The notes under the pieces are model-generated. The model was not told the DNA's origin. It ran no database searches and saw only the letters and a list, made by a program, of their open reading frames with translations. The position numbers and the translations under genes are program-made. A stretch of 34,061 nucleotides of DNA. It comes from Saprospiraceae bacterium (GTDB lineage: Bacteria; Bacteroidota; Bacteroidia; Chitinophagales; Saprospiraceae). Shown in pieces: positions 25,544-33,283 of the stretch. The first letter of the stretch is position 1; every line of letters starts with the position of its first letter. The stretch covers positions 1-34,061 of the forward strand of contig JAEUUV010000332.1 in NCBI GenBank assembly GCA_016787285.1, given 5' to 3'.

Positions 25544-26623
25544 TCAAAACGGCGATTTATACGCCGCGTTTGTCAGAAAGGTCTCGTCGGTCAATGTTTT
25601 CAGGAATGCCACTAAATCCACCTTGTCCTGTGCCGTGAGCTGCAAGCCGCCCGGCTGCAGATTGTATTGCATCAATTCGTCCACCGTGGCGGAAGACCTG
25701 ACGCCGGTATTGTAGTGGTCAATCACTTCTTCAAGGGTGGCGAAACGTCCGTCGTGCATGTAGGGGCCGGTGAGCGCGATATTTCTGAGGCTTGGCACTT
25801 TGAATTTTGCCTGGTCCAGCGGATCGCTTGTCACTTTGCGGCGGCCCTCGTCTTTCTGATCTGCATCGGCATCGAGGCCGTTGTTCATAAATTCGTCGTT
25901 GGTGAAATTAAATCCGGCATGGCAGTGAAAACATTCCGCCCCGCGCTCGGTACCGAAAGGATCGAATTCCGTGAAAAACAGCACCCGGCCGCGTTCTTCG
26001 CTTTCCGTCAGGGTCGTTTCACCGCGTTTGAATTTATCCCATTTCGCATTGTTGGATACCATTGAGAACATAAACTGCTCCATCGCCAGGCTCATCCGAT
26101 CCGGTGTTACCGTCGCGTCGCCGAATGCGCGGATGAACTGGTCGGTGTACCGTTTGTCGCCGGAAAGTTTAGCCACGGCATTGGGTAGCGTTTCATTCAT
26201 TTCCAACGGGTCCTGGATCGGCTTCAAAGCCTGGTCGCGCACCTGCGGAGCGCGGCCATCCCAAAACAATCCGTTCAGATGCCAGGCTAAATTCATCACC
26301 GGCATGGCCTGGCGCTTGCCGGGCAGGCCTTCCACACCGATGCTGAATTGGCGCATGTCCGAAAAACCGTCTTTCTGCTGATGGCAATCGGCGCAAGACT
26401 GCGAACCGTCTTTGGAAAGCATTTTTTCGTAAAAAAGCATCCGCCCCAGTTGCACACCGGCCACGGTCAGTTTGTTGTCGGCAGGCAAATCGGGGGTAGG
26501 GAAATAACCCACATCGAGGGTGAACGGTGTGGGGTCATACGTGGCCGGAGGGTCAATGGGGTCTTTCGGATCACAGGCAAAAAAAGTGATTGCAGGGAAC
26601 AAGAGTAAAAGCAGTTTTTTCAT
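25544..26623 (-). CDS. Di-heme cytochrome c peroxidase/MbnH-like lipoprotein (second of two)
   Basis: A 359-residue lipoprotein (FFACDPKDP; start at ATG 26623, five codons into the longest frame). Two CxxCH motifs, CADCH and CFHCH, bind the two c-type hemes; the second is followed by AGFNFTNDEF. YMHDGRFATLEEVIDHYNTG is the usual C-terminal heme-region signature. These proteins either reduce H2O2 (bacterial CcpA) or, as in MauG and MbnH, oxidise a partner protein through high-valent hemes. Neighbourhood (MbnP-family gene two genes upstream) favours the second. It begins 11 bases after the first peroxidase gene stops. Sequence resemblance between the two suggests an old tandem duplication. Confidence 0.88.
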   Translation of the reverse strand: MKKLLLLLFPAITFFACDPKDPIDPPATYDPTPFTLDVGYFPTPDLPADNKLTVAGVQLGRMLFYEKMLSKDGSQSCADCHQQKDGFSDMRQFSIGVEGLPGKRQAMPVMNLAWHLNGLFWDGRAPQVRDQALKPIQDPLEMNETLPNAVAKLSGDKRYTDQFIRAFGDATVTPDRMSLAMEQFMFSMVSNNAKWDKFKRGETTLTESEERGRVLFFTEFDPFGTERGAECFHCHAGFNFTNDEFMNNGLDADADQKDEGRRKVTSDPLDQAKFKVPSLRNIALTGPYMHDGRFATLEEVIDHYNTGVRSSATVDELMQYNLQPGGLQLTAQDKVDLVAFLKTLTDETFLTNAAYKSPF

Positions 26624-26634
26624 GTCCGATAAAA

Positions 26635-27657
26635 TCAATGTTGACGAAATTTTGGATTGTTGATAAATGGCTCGTCGGTCAGGCTGTGCAGAAAGGCCAA
26701 CAGATCGGCCTTTTCGCCTGCACTCAAACCCAAAGGACGCACCAGTGAACTTTTATTTGGGTGTGGCTGTCCGCCGGAGTTGTAATGCTCCACCACTGCT
26801 TCCAGGGTCGGTAGCGAGCCGTCGTGCATATACGGTGCAGTAAGCGCTACATTTCGTAAAGTAGCCACTTTGAAGCGCGCGCGGTCGCTTTCCAGTTCGG
26901 TCAGGCGGAACCGGCCGGGGTCCGGGTAATCGGCGTAAAGGCCGTTGTTTTCAAAAGCGTAATTCGTGAAATTAAACCCGGAGTGGCATTGCGAGCAGTT
27001 GGCCTTTTCCGAAAAAAACAAGTCCATGCCACGTTTTTCCGTGGCGTTCAGCGTTTCGGTTTTCCCCTGAAAAAGGTAGGCATCGTAGCGGCTTTGGCCA
27101 CTCACGAAGGTTCGTTCGAAACAGGCAATGGCCCGGGTAATGACAAAAGCATCCGGTTCGCGGTCGTAGGCTTCGCGGCTCATCCGGATGTATGTCGTGT
27201 CGCGTTTCAATCGCTCGACAATAAGCAGGATGTTAAAATCGAATTCGTTGTGCTCCTGGATCGGCACCAGGATTTGCATTTCCAGCGTCGGTATGCCGCC
27301 TTCGCGGGTGAAGTATGGGTGGTAGCCGATATTGGCCAGCGTCGGGGAATTACGCGTGCCGGGTCGGCCGGCCACTCCGGGACTGAACGCCATCGTATCG
27401 CTAAAGGCGTTCGAAGCGTGGTGACACGACGCACAGGATACCGTGCTGTCGCTCGATAAGACCGGGTCGTAAAACAAACGTTTGCCCAAAGCCCAGCGGG
27501 CAGGGGTCAGTTCGTTCCCGGATGGAAATACGGGAGCCGGAAAGCCTGGTGGTACCGCCAACAACAGCTCGGGTTCCGTAACCGGTTCCGGCACGTCTTT
27601 CCGGCAAGCAATGACGGCCAATGCCAGCAATACCGCTATGATGTACAGTTTTTTCAT
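26635..27657 (-). CDS. Di-heme cytochrome c peroxidase/MbnH-like lipoprotein (first of two)
   Basis: A 340-residue lipoprotein (LAVIACRKD, Cys18). The hemes are bound by CASCH (75-79) and CSQCH (221-225; followed by SGFNFTNYAFENNGL). The signature APYMHDGSLPTLEAVVEHYNSGG is present. It directly follows the MbnP-family gene, as in Methylosinus mbnP-mbnH pairs and the corA/mopE-type loci, where the di-heme protein turns a partner Trp into kynurenine for copper binding. That role is inferred here from context; a simple peroxidase remains possible. Start ATG lies just after a hairpin (27667-27708). Confidence 0.88.
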   Translation of the reverse strand: MKKLYIIAVLLALAVIACRKDVPEPVTEPELLLAVPPGFPAPVFPSGNELTPARWALGKRLFYDPVLSSDSTVSCASCHHASNAFSDTMAFSPGVAGRPGTRNSPTLANIGYHPYFTREGGIPTLEMQILVPIQEHNEFDFNILLIVERLKRDTTYIRMSREAYDREPDAFVITRAIACFERTFVSGQSRYDAYLFQGKTETLNATEKRGMDLFFSEKANCSQCHSGFNFTNYAFENNGLYADYPDPGRFRLTELESDRARFKVATLRNVALTAPYMHDGSLPTLEAVVEHYNSGGQPHPNKSSLVRPLGLSAGEKADLLAFLHSLTDEPFINNPKFRQH

Positions 27658-27666
27658 TGAAAAGGA

Positions 27667-27708
27667 GGGGTGCGCGATCGGGAACTACAGGCAACCGTCG
27701 CACACCCC
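27667..27708. other. Hairpin between MbnP and peroxidase genes
   Basis: Arms of 11 bases (27667-27677 and 27698-27708) pair with one possible wobble around a 20-base loop. On the minus strand CTCCTTTTC and then the peroxidase ATG follow directly. It could lower expression of the peroxidases relative to MbnP by partial termination or by setting an mRNA end. Confidence 0.45.
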
Positions 27709-27726
27709 TTGCTTATAAAAAATATT

Positions 27727-28698
27727 TTACCGGATAATCACTAATTTCTCTACGGCTACCGGTTGTTCGTTTTGCCACAAATGCACGAGGTATGTGCCGG
27801 CATTCAAATCGTTGAACAGTGGATACGATTGAGTCTCAGATGAAATTGACTGGTTCATTATCACCCGACCGGTCAAATCGGTCAGCGTAACGCGATAGCC
27901 ATCTCCCCCCGGAAGGGTCATCGTGACTATCGCTTCACCCGGCGCGGCCGGGTTAGGCGATACCGCGAAAGCGCCTTCAAAAGTCGGGTCTATCGTCATT
28001 GTTGGTGTTTCAGCCGTGAAAACCACGTTTTTCATATTGTTCATTAGCGTCACGGCCTTGCCGGTAGAGCCATGCACGATCAGACCCGCAGACACATTGA
28101 TGCTGTTTAACACTTGTGCATAATCGGCAATGAGATGGATCGTTTTGTCTCCATTTGAGTTATTTTCAGCGACTGTATTCAGCGTAAGGGTTTGGTAATT
28201 CGCGTCGCCCAATGCATGAATTTCGTAGTCGTTGGCGAAGTTAGCACCGGCTTTGCCCTCGATGGCTACGAACCGGTAACCAGCCGACCAGCCCCATTGC
28301 ATAGCCGGATTTTGGGGCGCCAGCGGATGGTTGGCCGGATAACTCGCCGGGTCCAGATGATTATGCGCCTGGTCAACACCCACGGAAAAAGTGATACTTT
28401 CCACGTTGACAATACCTGGATACGAGCCGAGCGCGTACATGCTGTCCACTGCCGGGCGAACAAGCAGGTACAAATCCGTCATCGGCGTTACCTGGCTGCC
28501 GTCGTGGGTGATTTTTATTTCCGAAATGTAATATTCCAGGCGTGTGATTTTGTACTCATAAGACCCGGCTGAAACCGGCGTGTTGAGTGCAAACGGCGCG
28601 GCGCCGAGGCGTGGCGAAAGGTGCAACTCGATGTTGTTTTGAGCCTGAACCACCAAAACCGACAGGAAGGACAGGACGGAGAGGAGCAATTTTTTCAT
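27727..28698 (-). CDS. MbnP-family copper-binding protein with T9SS sorting domain
   Basis: A 323-residue exported protein (signal peptide ending VVQAQ). The MbnP family domain spans about 20-225, with ITRLEYYISEIKI, a His-containing segment DQAHNHLDP and HPLAPQNPAMQWGWSAGYRF (Trp135 and Trp137). The WxWxxGYRF segment holds the conserved tryptophans of the family. In Methylosinus, MbnP gains a copper site after MbnH converts a Trp to kynurenine; two MbnH-like genes follow here. A sorting domain begins at VSPNPAAPG (about 245), so the protein is exported across the outer membrane, whereas known MbnP is periplasmic. Gene order and this motif make the assignment firm; the Trp chemistry is inferred. 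Confidence 0.85.
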   Translation of the reverse strand: MKKLLLSVLSFLSVLVVQAQNNIELHLSPRLGAAPFALNTPVSAGSYEYKITRLEYYISEIKITHDGSQVTPMTDLYLLVRPAVDSMYALGSYPGIVNVESITFSVGVDQAHNHLDPASYPANHPLAPQNPAMQWGWSAGYRFVAIEGKAGANFANDYEIHALGDANYQTLTLNTVAENNSNGDKTIHLIADYAQVLNSINVSAGLIVHGSTGKAVTLMNNMKNVVFTAETPTMTIDPTFEGAFAVSPNPAAPGEAIVTMTLPGGDGYRVTLTDLTGRVIMNQSISSETQSYPLFNDLNAGTYLVHLWQNEQPVAVEKLVIIR

Positions 28699-28737
28699 AA
28701 AACTTGGATGTTGTTTAATTTGAGTGACGAAAGCGGG

Positions 28738-30423
28738 TTAGTTTGTTTTTACAACTTTGAAAACCGCCGTACCACGGGCGGTAAAAATCAGAATGGAGTT
28801 CATACCCGGAGCCAGCCGGTCGGCGGCTATCCGCGTCGCATTACGTTCGGTCAGCAACAAGCGTCCATCCTGATCGTACACCTCTACCCGGAACGGTTCC
28901 CAGCCGTTCTCGGCGCTGATCTCCACCTTTTCCAAATCCGGTGCGAGCAACGTGGGCGAAATGCGCAGGTGCTCCTGTGCGGCGTTTTCAAAGGTGCCCG
29001 AGGCAGCGGCATTGACGATAAACTGCCCCATCATGCCGGTATCCTCATGGCTCAGGATGTGGCAGTGGTACATATAGGGAATATGGGGATCGCTAAAGTC
29101 CTCGTACCGCAGAATGATCTTCACCGATCCGTTCATCGGCGGAACGACTACGACATCTTTTCTTCCCCGCAAGTTGGCCGGCGGTGTGGCGCCATTCACC
29201 GTCAGGACATAGAAGTGCATTCCGTGGATGTGAAACGGGTGCGCCATCATGGTCTGGTTCGTGATGGTCCAGATTTCGGTTTTGCCTACCTGAGTACTGA
29301 AATTGACCGTTTCCATATCGAACTTCAAGCCGTTGATAAAAAAATTGGTCATACTCATCATCGGTTGTGCCGAAAAATTGAGCGAGCGGGACGAGGCGCC
29401 CGCCTGCGGCCAGGCGGTATTCGTCGTGAGGGTGGCTGGAACGGCCGTCACGGCATTAGACGTCGGGGCGCCGATCTGCATGGTCAGCAAATCAAAGTCC
29501 GTGTTGTCCTTAGGCCCCGTCATACCGCCCATCATCATCGGGCCGCCGGGGTAACCTTGCGGCAATTGCGTGCCAAATTGCCGGAGTTTGAGCGTGCCGT
29601 CTTGTAATCCACTCAAATCCACAAGGATTTCGGCGCGTTCGCCGGAGCCGAGGATAAGGCGGGTCATAGGCACCGGCGCATCGAGCAGGCCTGCGTCGGA
29701 GGCAATTTGTTTGAACGGACGGTTGTCGGCAAAGCCGAAATTGAAAAACCGGTGGCTCGATCCGTTCAACAAGCGCAGACGCACGACCTGGGCGGGCAAA
29801 TGAAGCGTGCCGTTTATCGTGCCGTTGACCAATACCTCGTTGTCGGCTTCATCCATTTCTACGATCTGCTTCGCGGCATCGAAAGTTTTCCATTGAAAAA
29901 CAAGCGGTACATCGTCCACCCCGTAGGTACGGGGCAAGCTCAGGGCGGTTTCTTCCAGATCGCGGACGATGATGAGTCCCGCCGCACCTTTTACGACCTG
30001 GTTAAGCGTTTTACCGTGCAGGTGCGGATGGTACCAGTAGGTCGCCGCTTTATCCATTACGGTAAACGAAGGCGACCAGATTTCTCCAGCCATTACCGGG
30101 TTATGCGGGCTGCCGTCGTTTGCCGGCGCTACATGCAGGCCGTGCCAGTGGGTGGTCGTGGTGTCGCCCAGTTGGTTGTGCAGGTTTAGCGTTATTTGAT
30201 GGCCTTTGTACAGGATGATCGTCGGGCCGAGGAAGTTGCCGTTGTAGCCGATGGTTTGCGTCGCCGTGCCGGGATAAAATTCCCGGACGCCGTGCTGCAA
30301 GGTCAGGTCAATCACATCGCCGGTGAGGGTGTCGGGAATCGAAATAGTCGTTTGTGCCAGATTTTGTTGAGCGACAGGGAGCAGGATGACAAACAGAATT
30401 TTATTTAAACAATTGAATTTCAT
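28738..30423 (-). CDS. Multicopper oxidase with Met-rich loop and C-terminal sorting-like domain
   Basis: A 561-residue exported multicopper oxidase (signal peptide ending QQNLAQ). Copper motifs: HWHG (His92, 94), YHPH (His132, 134), HPFHIH (His395, 398, 400) and HCHILSHEDTGMM (His453, Cys454, His455, His459, Met464). A Met-rich loop PMMMGGM (295-301) and PMMSM (354-358) resemble the Cu(I)-binding inserts of CueO. About 75 residues after the last cupredoxin domain form a beta domain like a T9SS sorting domain, but its PNP motif is degenerate (SPTLLAPD). Its ATG overlaps the anti-sigma stop (ATGA), so translation is probably coupled to the regulators. This is the first enzyme of region C. Confidence 0.9.
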   Translation of the reverse strand: MKFNCLNKILFVILLPVAQQNLAQTTISIPDTLTGDVIDLTLQHGVREFYPGTATQTIGYNGNFLGPTIILYKGHQITLNLHNQLGDTTTTHWHGLHVAPANDGSPHNPVMAGEIWSPSFTVMDKAATYWYHPHLHGKTLNQVVKGAAGLIIVRDLEETALSLPRTYGVDDVPLVFQWKTFDAAKQIVEMDEADNEVLVNGTINGTLHLPAQVVRLRLLNGSSHRFFNFGFADNRPFKQIASDAGLLDAPVPMTRLILGSGERAEILVDLSGLQDGTLKLRQFGTQLPQGYPGGPMMMGGMTGPKDNTDFDLLTMQIGAPTSNAVTAVPATLTTNTAWPQAGASSRSLNFSAQPMMSMTNFFINGLKFDMETVNFSTQVGKTEIWTITNQTMMAHPFHIHGMHFYVLTVNGATPPANLRGRKDVVVVPPMNGSVKIILRYEDFSDPHIPYMYHCHILSHEDTGMMGQFIVNAAASGTFENAAQEHLRISPTLLAPDLEKVEISAENGWEPFRVEVYDQDGRLLLTERNATRIAADRLAPGMNSILIFTARGTAVFKVVKTN

Positions 30424-31814
30424 TTTTTTAGAAAATTAGCATAAACGAGATCGGCCTGAAGGGAAAGTCCCATTTGGCCCTTATTTCCAAATAAAGTCGG
30501 TGTAGCGGACAATGTCCAACGCTTCGAGAGCCGATATTCCGCACCGAGTCCCAGCGTCCATGCGATAGAGGCTTGCCGGTTTTCTTTTACGGTCAAAGCC
30601 GGTACGCGACCCGTTGCAAAACATAAATCCACACAGGCTTCGGTGAAGTGGTCCACACGGGCCGATGTGCTGCCGGGCAGGTTGATTTGTACACCGCCCT
30701 GCACGAATCCTTGCCAAAGGCCCTTTCCGAAGCTTCGTTTTACGGCCAGAGGTAACACCCAGTCCAAACTACGGCGTGTGGTGCGCATATCGAGGGTGAA
30801 GGGTTCGTCGTCGGGCATTGTGTTCGCCGTGTCCACCTGGGCGATATGCACGGTCAGGTTGGACGTACTGCTGACTGAGTACAGGTGGTACTGAAACTCA
30901 TATTCCTTTGGGGCATAATCGTTGGGGTTGAGGCATACCCCGTCCATAAGCCGGAGTGTGGCGGTGTGAGCAGCAGTTTGCATGGTCTGCCGCCGGAACA
31001 ATCCTGCGATCACCTGCCAGCGCGGGGCCGGTTCGTATCCGATGTTTACACCCGCTTGCCAGCCGGTAGCCGCACCTTGCCGGTATTCGGTAAAGCCGAT
31101 GTGCCCCGCTTGAGATGGATCGGCTTGCGATGCCGTTTGCCAGAGCCAGACGGGTGCAATAGCCGCCCCGATTTGCCAGCGTCGTTCGCGTATCGGTTTT
31201 ACGGGAAAATGAAGGGGATGGATTTGGGGTAGATTATTTTTCAAAACCGGTGGTAGCGATACACACAAGGGGGCCAGTGGGGTCGCGTCGAATGTTGCGA
31301 CCAGCAGGATTTGCGTCATTTCGGCTTCGGTTAAGAGTGGTTTTTCCTGCAGAATGCCCGGCGCTGGGGCTTTCACCAGGAGAATGTCGTCATCCAGGTG
31401 GATTGCTTGGGAATGGGTAGCAGGTTTCACTACTATTTCAAGTCTGGTAGTCTTTGAGTTCGTTGTTGTACGGGACGTAAGCGTCGGCACCGGCGCCATT
31501 TTTGCTCTCATGCGCTCTTGCGGGATTCGGATCGCAATATCTTGTTGCACAGGTGCCTTTACTTCAATTTCCTTAGGTTTGGGCGCCGACGAATCGTTTT
31601 CCAAGGTGAAGCGATTAGCGAGTCCCACCAAAATCAACGCTGCACCGATACCGGACACCCACCACCAAAACACCGTGCGACGGCGGCGCCGCTTCGGAAG
31701 CCGCGCCTCGATGCCGGCCCAGAGTCGGTCGGGCGCTTCCGGGGCGAAATGCTCCAATTGGGCTTGCAACTGCCGCTCCAAATCTTCGTGCTCCGGGTGT
31801 AAGGGTGTATTCAT
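30420..31814 (-). CDS. Anti-sigma factor fused to an outer-membrane beta-barrel (Dma-like)
   Basis: A 464-residue protein with a soluble N-terminus (about 1-46, ending RRRRR at 42-46), one inner-membrane helix (about 48-67), a Pro/Lys/Thr-rich linker (about 70-210) and a C-terminal outer-membrane beta-barrel-like domain (about 212-464, repeated alternating hydrophobic strands such as WQIGAAIAPVWLW and SIAWTLGLGAEYRLSKRW). The positive-inside rule puts the N-terminus in the cytoplasm, where it could hold the ECF sigma encoded upstream. A single chain would then span both membranes. Dual membrane-spanning anti-sigma factors (Dma) have been described in Bacteroides thetaiotaomicron; that this is one is inferred. 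It overlaps the sigma gene by ATGA at the start and the oxidase by ATGA at the end. Confidence 0.8.
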   Translation of the reverse strand: MNTPLHPEHEDLERQLQAQLEHFAPEAPDRLWAGIEARLPKRRRRRTVFWWWVSGIGAALILVGLANRFTLENDSSAPKPKEIEVKAPVQQDIAIRIPQERMRAKMAPVPTLTSRTTTNSKTTRLEIVVKPATHSQAIHLDDDILLVKAPAPGILQEKPLLTEAEMTQILLVATFDATPLAPLCVSLPPVLKNNLPQIHPLHFPVKPIRERRWQIGAAIAPVWLWQTASQADPSQAGHIGFTEYRQGAATGWQAGVNIGYEPAPRWQVIAGLFRRQTMQTAAHTATLRLMDGVCLNPNDYAPKEYEFQYHLYSVSSTSNLTVHIAQVDTANTMPDDEPFTLDMRTTRRSLDWVLPLAVKRSFGKGLWQGFVQGGVQINLPGSTSARVDHFTEACVDLCFATGRVPALTVKENRQASIAWTLGLGAEYRLSKRWTLSATPTLFGNKGQMGLSLQADLVYANFLKK

Positions 31815-32398
31815 AACAATATCAATGTTTTGTCTATAAGCCGTTTCAAAAAAGCCTTGGCACGGCTGAGTTGGGATTTTGAGGTTCCGACAGTAATGTT
31901 CAGTTCCCGGGCGATTTCTTCGTGGCTGCGCTCCTCCAACACGTACAGGTTCAGCACGGCGCGAAAACCCGGAGGCAATTGTTGAAGCAGTCCGACCAAT
32001 CGCTCCGGTTCGTCTCCTTCGCCGACGCCGGTTTCGCCTTCTTCAAAAAGCAGGCGTTCCAGCGTTTCATTGCCAAAATCGGTTGTTTTCAGGCGTTGTT
32101 GTTTAAGGTGTTGGATAGCGGTGCGCACCACGACCCGCCTTACCCAACCTTCCAGGCTGCCTTCGCCCCGGTATTTTCCGATGTGTCTGAATACCCGGAT
32201 AAAAGCCTCCTGCAACCAATCCTCTGCTTCCTGGGGCGATGCGGCAAGCCGCAGACAGACACCGTACATTCGATTTTTGTACCGTTCCCACAAAGCGCGT
32301 TGCGCTTGAGGTTCGCCGGCATGGCAAGCGGCGGCCAATTCCAAATCGTCAGGATCGGGTGACGTCTGAGCGTCTCGCTTGTTTGCGTAATCTGGCAT
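31811..32398 (-). CDS. ECF-type RNA polymerase sigma factor
   Basis: A 195-residue sigma-70 family protein with two ECF regions. Region 2 (about 25-95) contains ALWERYKNRMYGVCLRL, EDWLQEAFIRVFRHIGKY and the DNA-melting end WVRRVVVRTAIQHLKQQR. Region 4 (about 130-190) has LPPGFRAVLNLYVLEERSHEEIARELNITVGTSKSQLSRAK, the helix-turn-helix for the -35 box. The order sigma then anti-sigma, with an ATGA overlap, is the standard arrangement. A 33-base promoter-like element lies about 20 bases before its ATG and recurs before the region B oxidase, which fits autoregulation plus control of that operon. The start at 32398 leaves almost no leader if that element is a true promoter. Confidence 0.92.
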   Translation of the reverse strand: MPDYANKRDAQTSPDPDDLELAAACHAGEPQAQRALWERYKNRMYGVCLRLAASPQEAEDWLQEAFIRVFRHIGKYRGEGSLEGWVRRVVVRTAIQHLKQQRLKTTDFGNETLERLLFEEGETGVGEGDEPERLVGLLQQLPPGFRAVLNLYVLEERSHEEIARELNITVGTSKSQLSRAKAFLKRLIDKTLILL

Positions 32399-32417
32399 AG
32401 TAGTTTAGTACCGTCGG

Positions 32418-32450
32418 GAGAAAGGTTGCATGAGCGTTGAAAAAATTTAG
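32418..32450 (-). promoter_or_regulatory. Promoter-like element upstream of the sigma operon
   Basis: On the minus strand this reads CTAAATTTTTTCAACGCTC, then ATGCAACCTTTCTC. An A/T tract stands 8-9 bases before TGCAAC, which fits a -35 box of an ECF promoter. The same element lies before the multicopper oxidase at 17890-17922 (27/33 identical). No close -10 consensus can be named. The distance from TGCAAC to the ATG is about 26 bases, so transcription might start at or next to the start codon. Confidence 0.55.
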
Positions 32451-32596
32451 CCGACAAAGCAGAATGCTTCGCGGCGGTAACCGAACGGCATAGCGTGACC
32501 TAAAACGAGGTGACGGTAGGGCTGTAAAAACACGACCGCTTCGGTCAACGCGATGCGTCAACCGTTTCGACAAGGCACACTATTGGCTGTCCGGAA

Positions 32597-33007
32597 TCAG
32601 GACAAGATGTTTGGCGGGAGCCAAATGTCCAACGAAACGTTGAGGAGGAAAGGGGACTGATAGGGAAGGAATGCCCTCGAAAACGAAATGAAAACGGGTA
32701 GGAGAAGTTCAACTTCAGGAAATAATCCTACACTCGACATTCCTATAGGGCAAGAGCAATGTCCGCCGCATGTACCGCCGCAGCGACCGCCACAATCCTC
32801 TTCGTCGCTGTGATGGTCTCGGTATCGTGTTTGTTTTTTGCCGGTCGAAGCATCGTTTTCGCTGCAACAGGAGGATTCCTCCGTGCTGCTTTTGGCTGTG
32901 CTCTTTCCGGCACTGCAACCATTGCCACAACCGAAAGCGTCCTCCGGAGAAAGGATGGCACTTATGGCTAAGAGAAATGGAAGAGTACCGTAGAAGAGAT
33001 GGCGCAT
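32597..33007 (-). CDS. Cys-rich exported protein, second member
   Basis: A 136-residue exported protein; start at ATG 33007, giving MRHLFYGTLPF (an upstream TTG at 33025 is less likely). Nine Cys lie at 27, 31, 47, 48, 72, 76, 80, 84 and 86. Of these, 27, 47, 48, 84 and 86 coincide with those of the protein at 9121-9552, including the CxCP near residue 84. The tail IWLPPNILS matches PIWQPPKIGV there. The middle is Gly/His/Asp-rich (DHHSDEEDCGGRCGGTCGGHC). No known family comes to mind. It lies just upstream of the ECF sigma gene, separated by 198 bases, and has its own promoter candidate. A soft-metal buffer or sensor is likely, by inference. Confidence 0.72.
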   Translation of the reverse strand: MRHLFYGTLPFLLAISAILSPEDAFGCGNGCSAGKSTAKSSTEESSCCSENDASTGKKQTRYRDHHSDEEDCGGRCGGTCGGHCSCPIGMSSVGLFPEVELLLPVFISFSRAFLPYQSPFLLNVSLDIWLPPNILS

Positions 33008-33032
33008 ACGGGCGGTAAAATTCAAATGAATG

Positions 33033-33061
33033 CAAAAATAGCCATTTTGAAATGTACGAAA
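33033..33061 (-). promoter_or_regulatory. Candidate Bacteroidota promoter for the second Cys-rich gene
   Basis: TATTTTTG (33033-33040) matches the TAnnTTTG -7 box in full. A TTTC at 33058-33061 stands at about the -33 position (spacer 17 bases, shorter than usual). The ATG at 33007 follows about 25 bases downstream. Confidence 0.45.
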
Positions 33062-33283
33062 CGTGCTTTTTTAGTCCGACGGAGACGTATATGCTAAGCA
33101 ATTCATGGAATTTAATCGAAAAGCCGGAGGCAGGTTTGCAAACCATATCCTTTAAGCCCCATATTTGCAACAAATAAAAACACTCCAAAACACAATACCG
33201 GTGCAGAGTGGTCGAAGGCCAGGAGCCACCAAGCCCTTAGACACCCCTTCGCCTTTGATTCTGGCCGGTTTTTACATTCTCTA

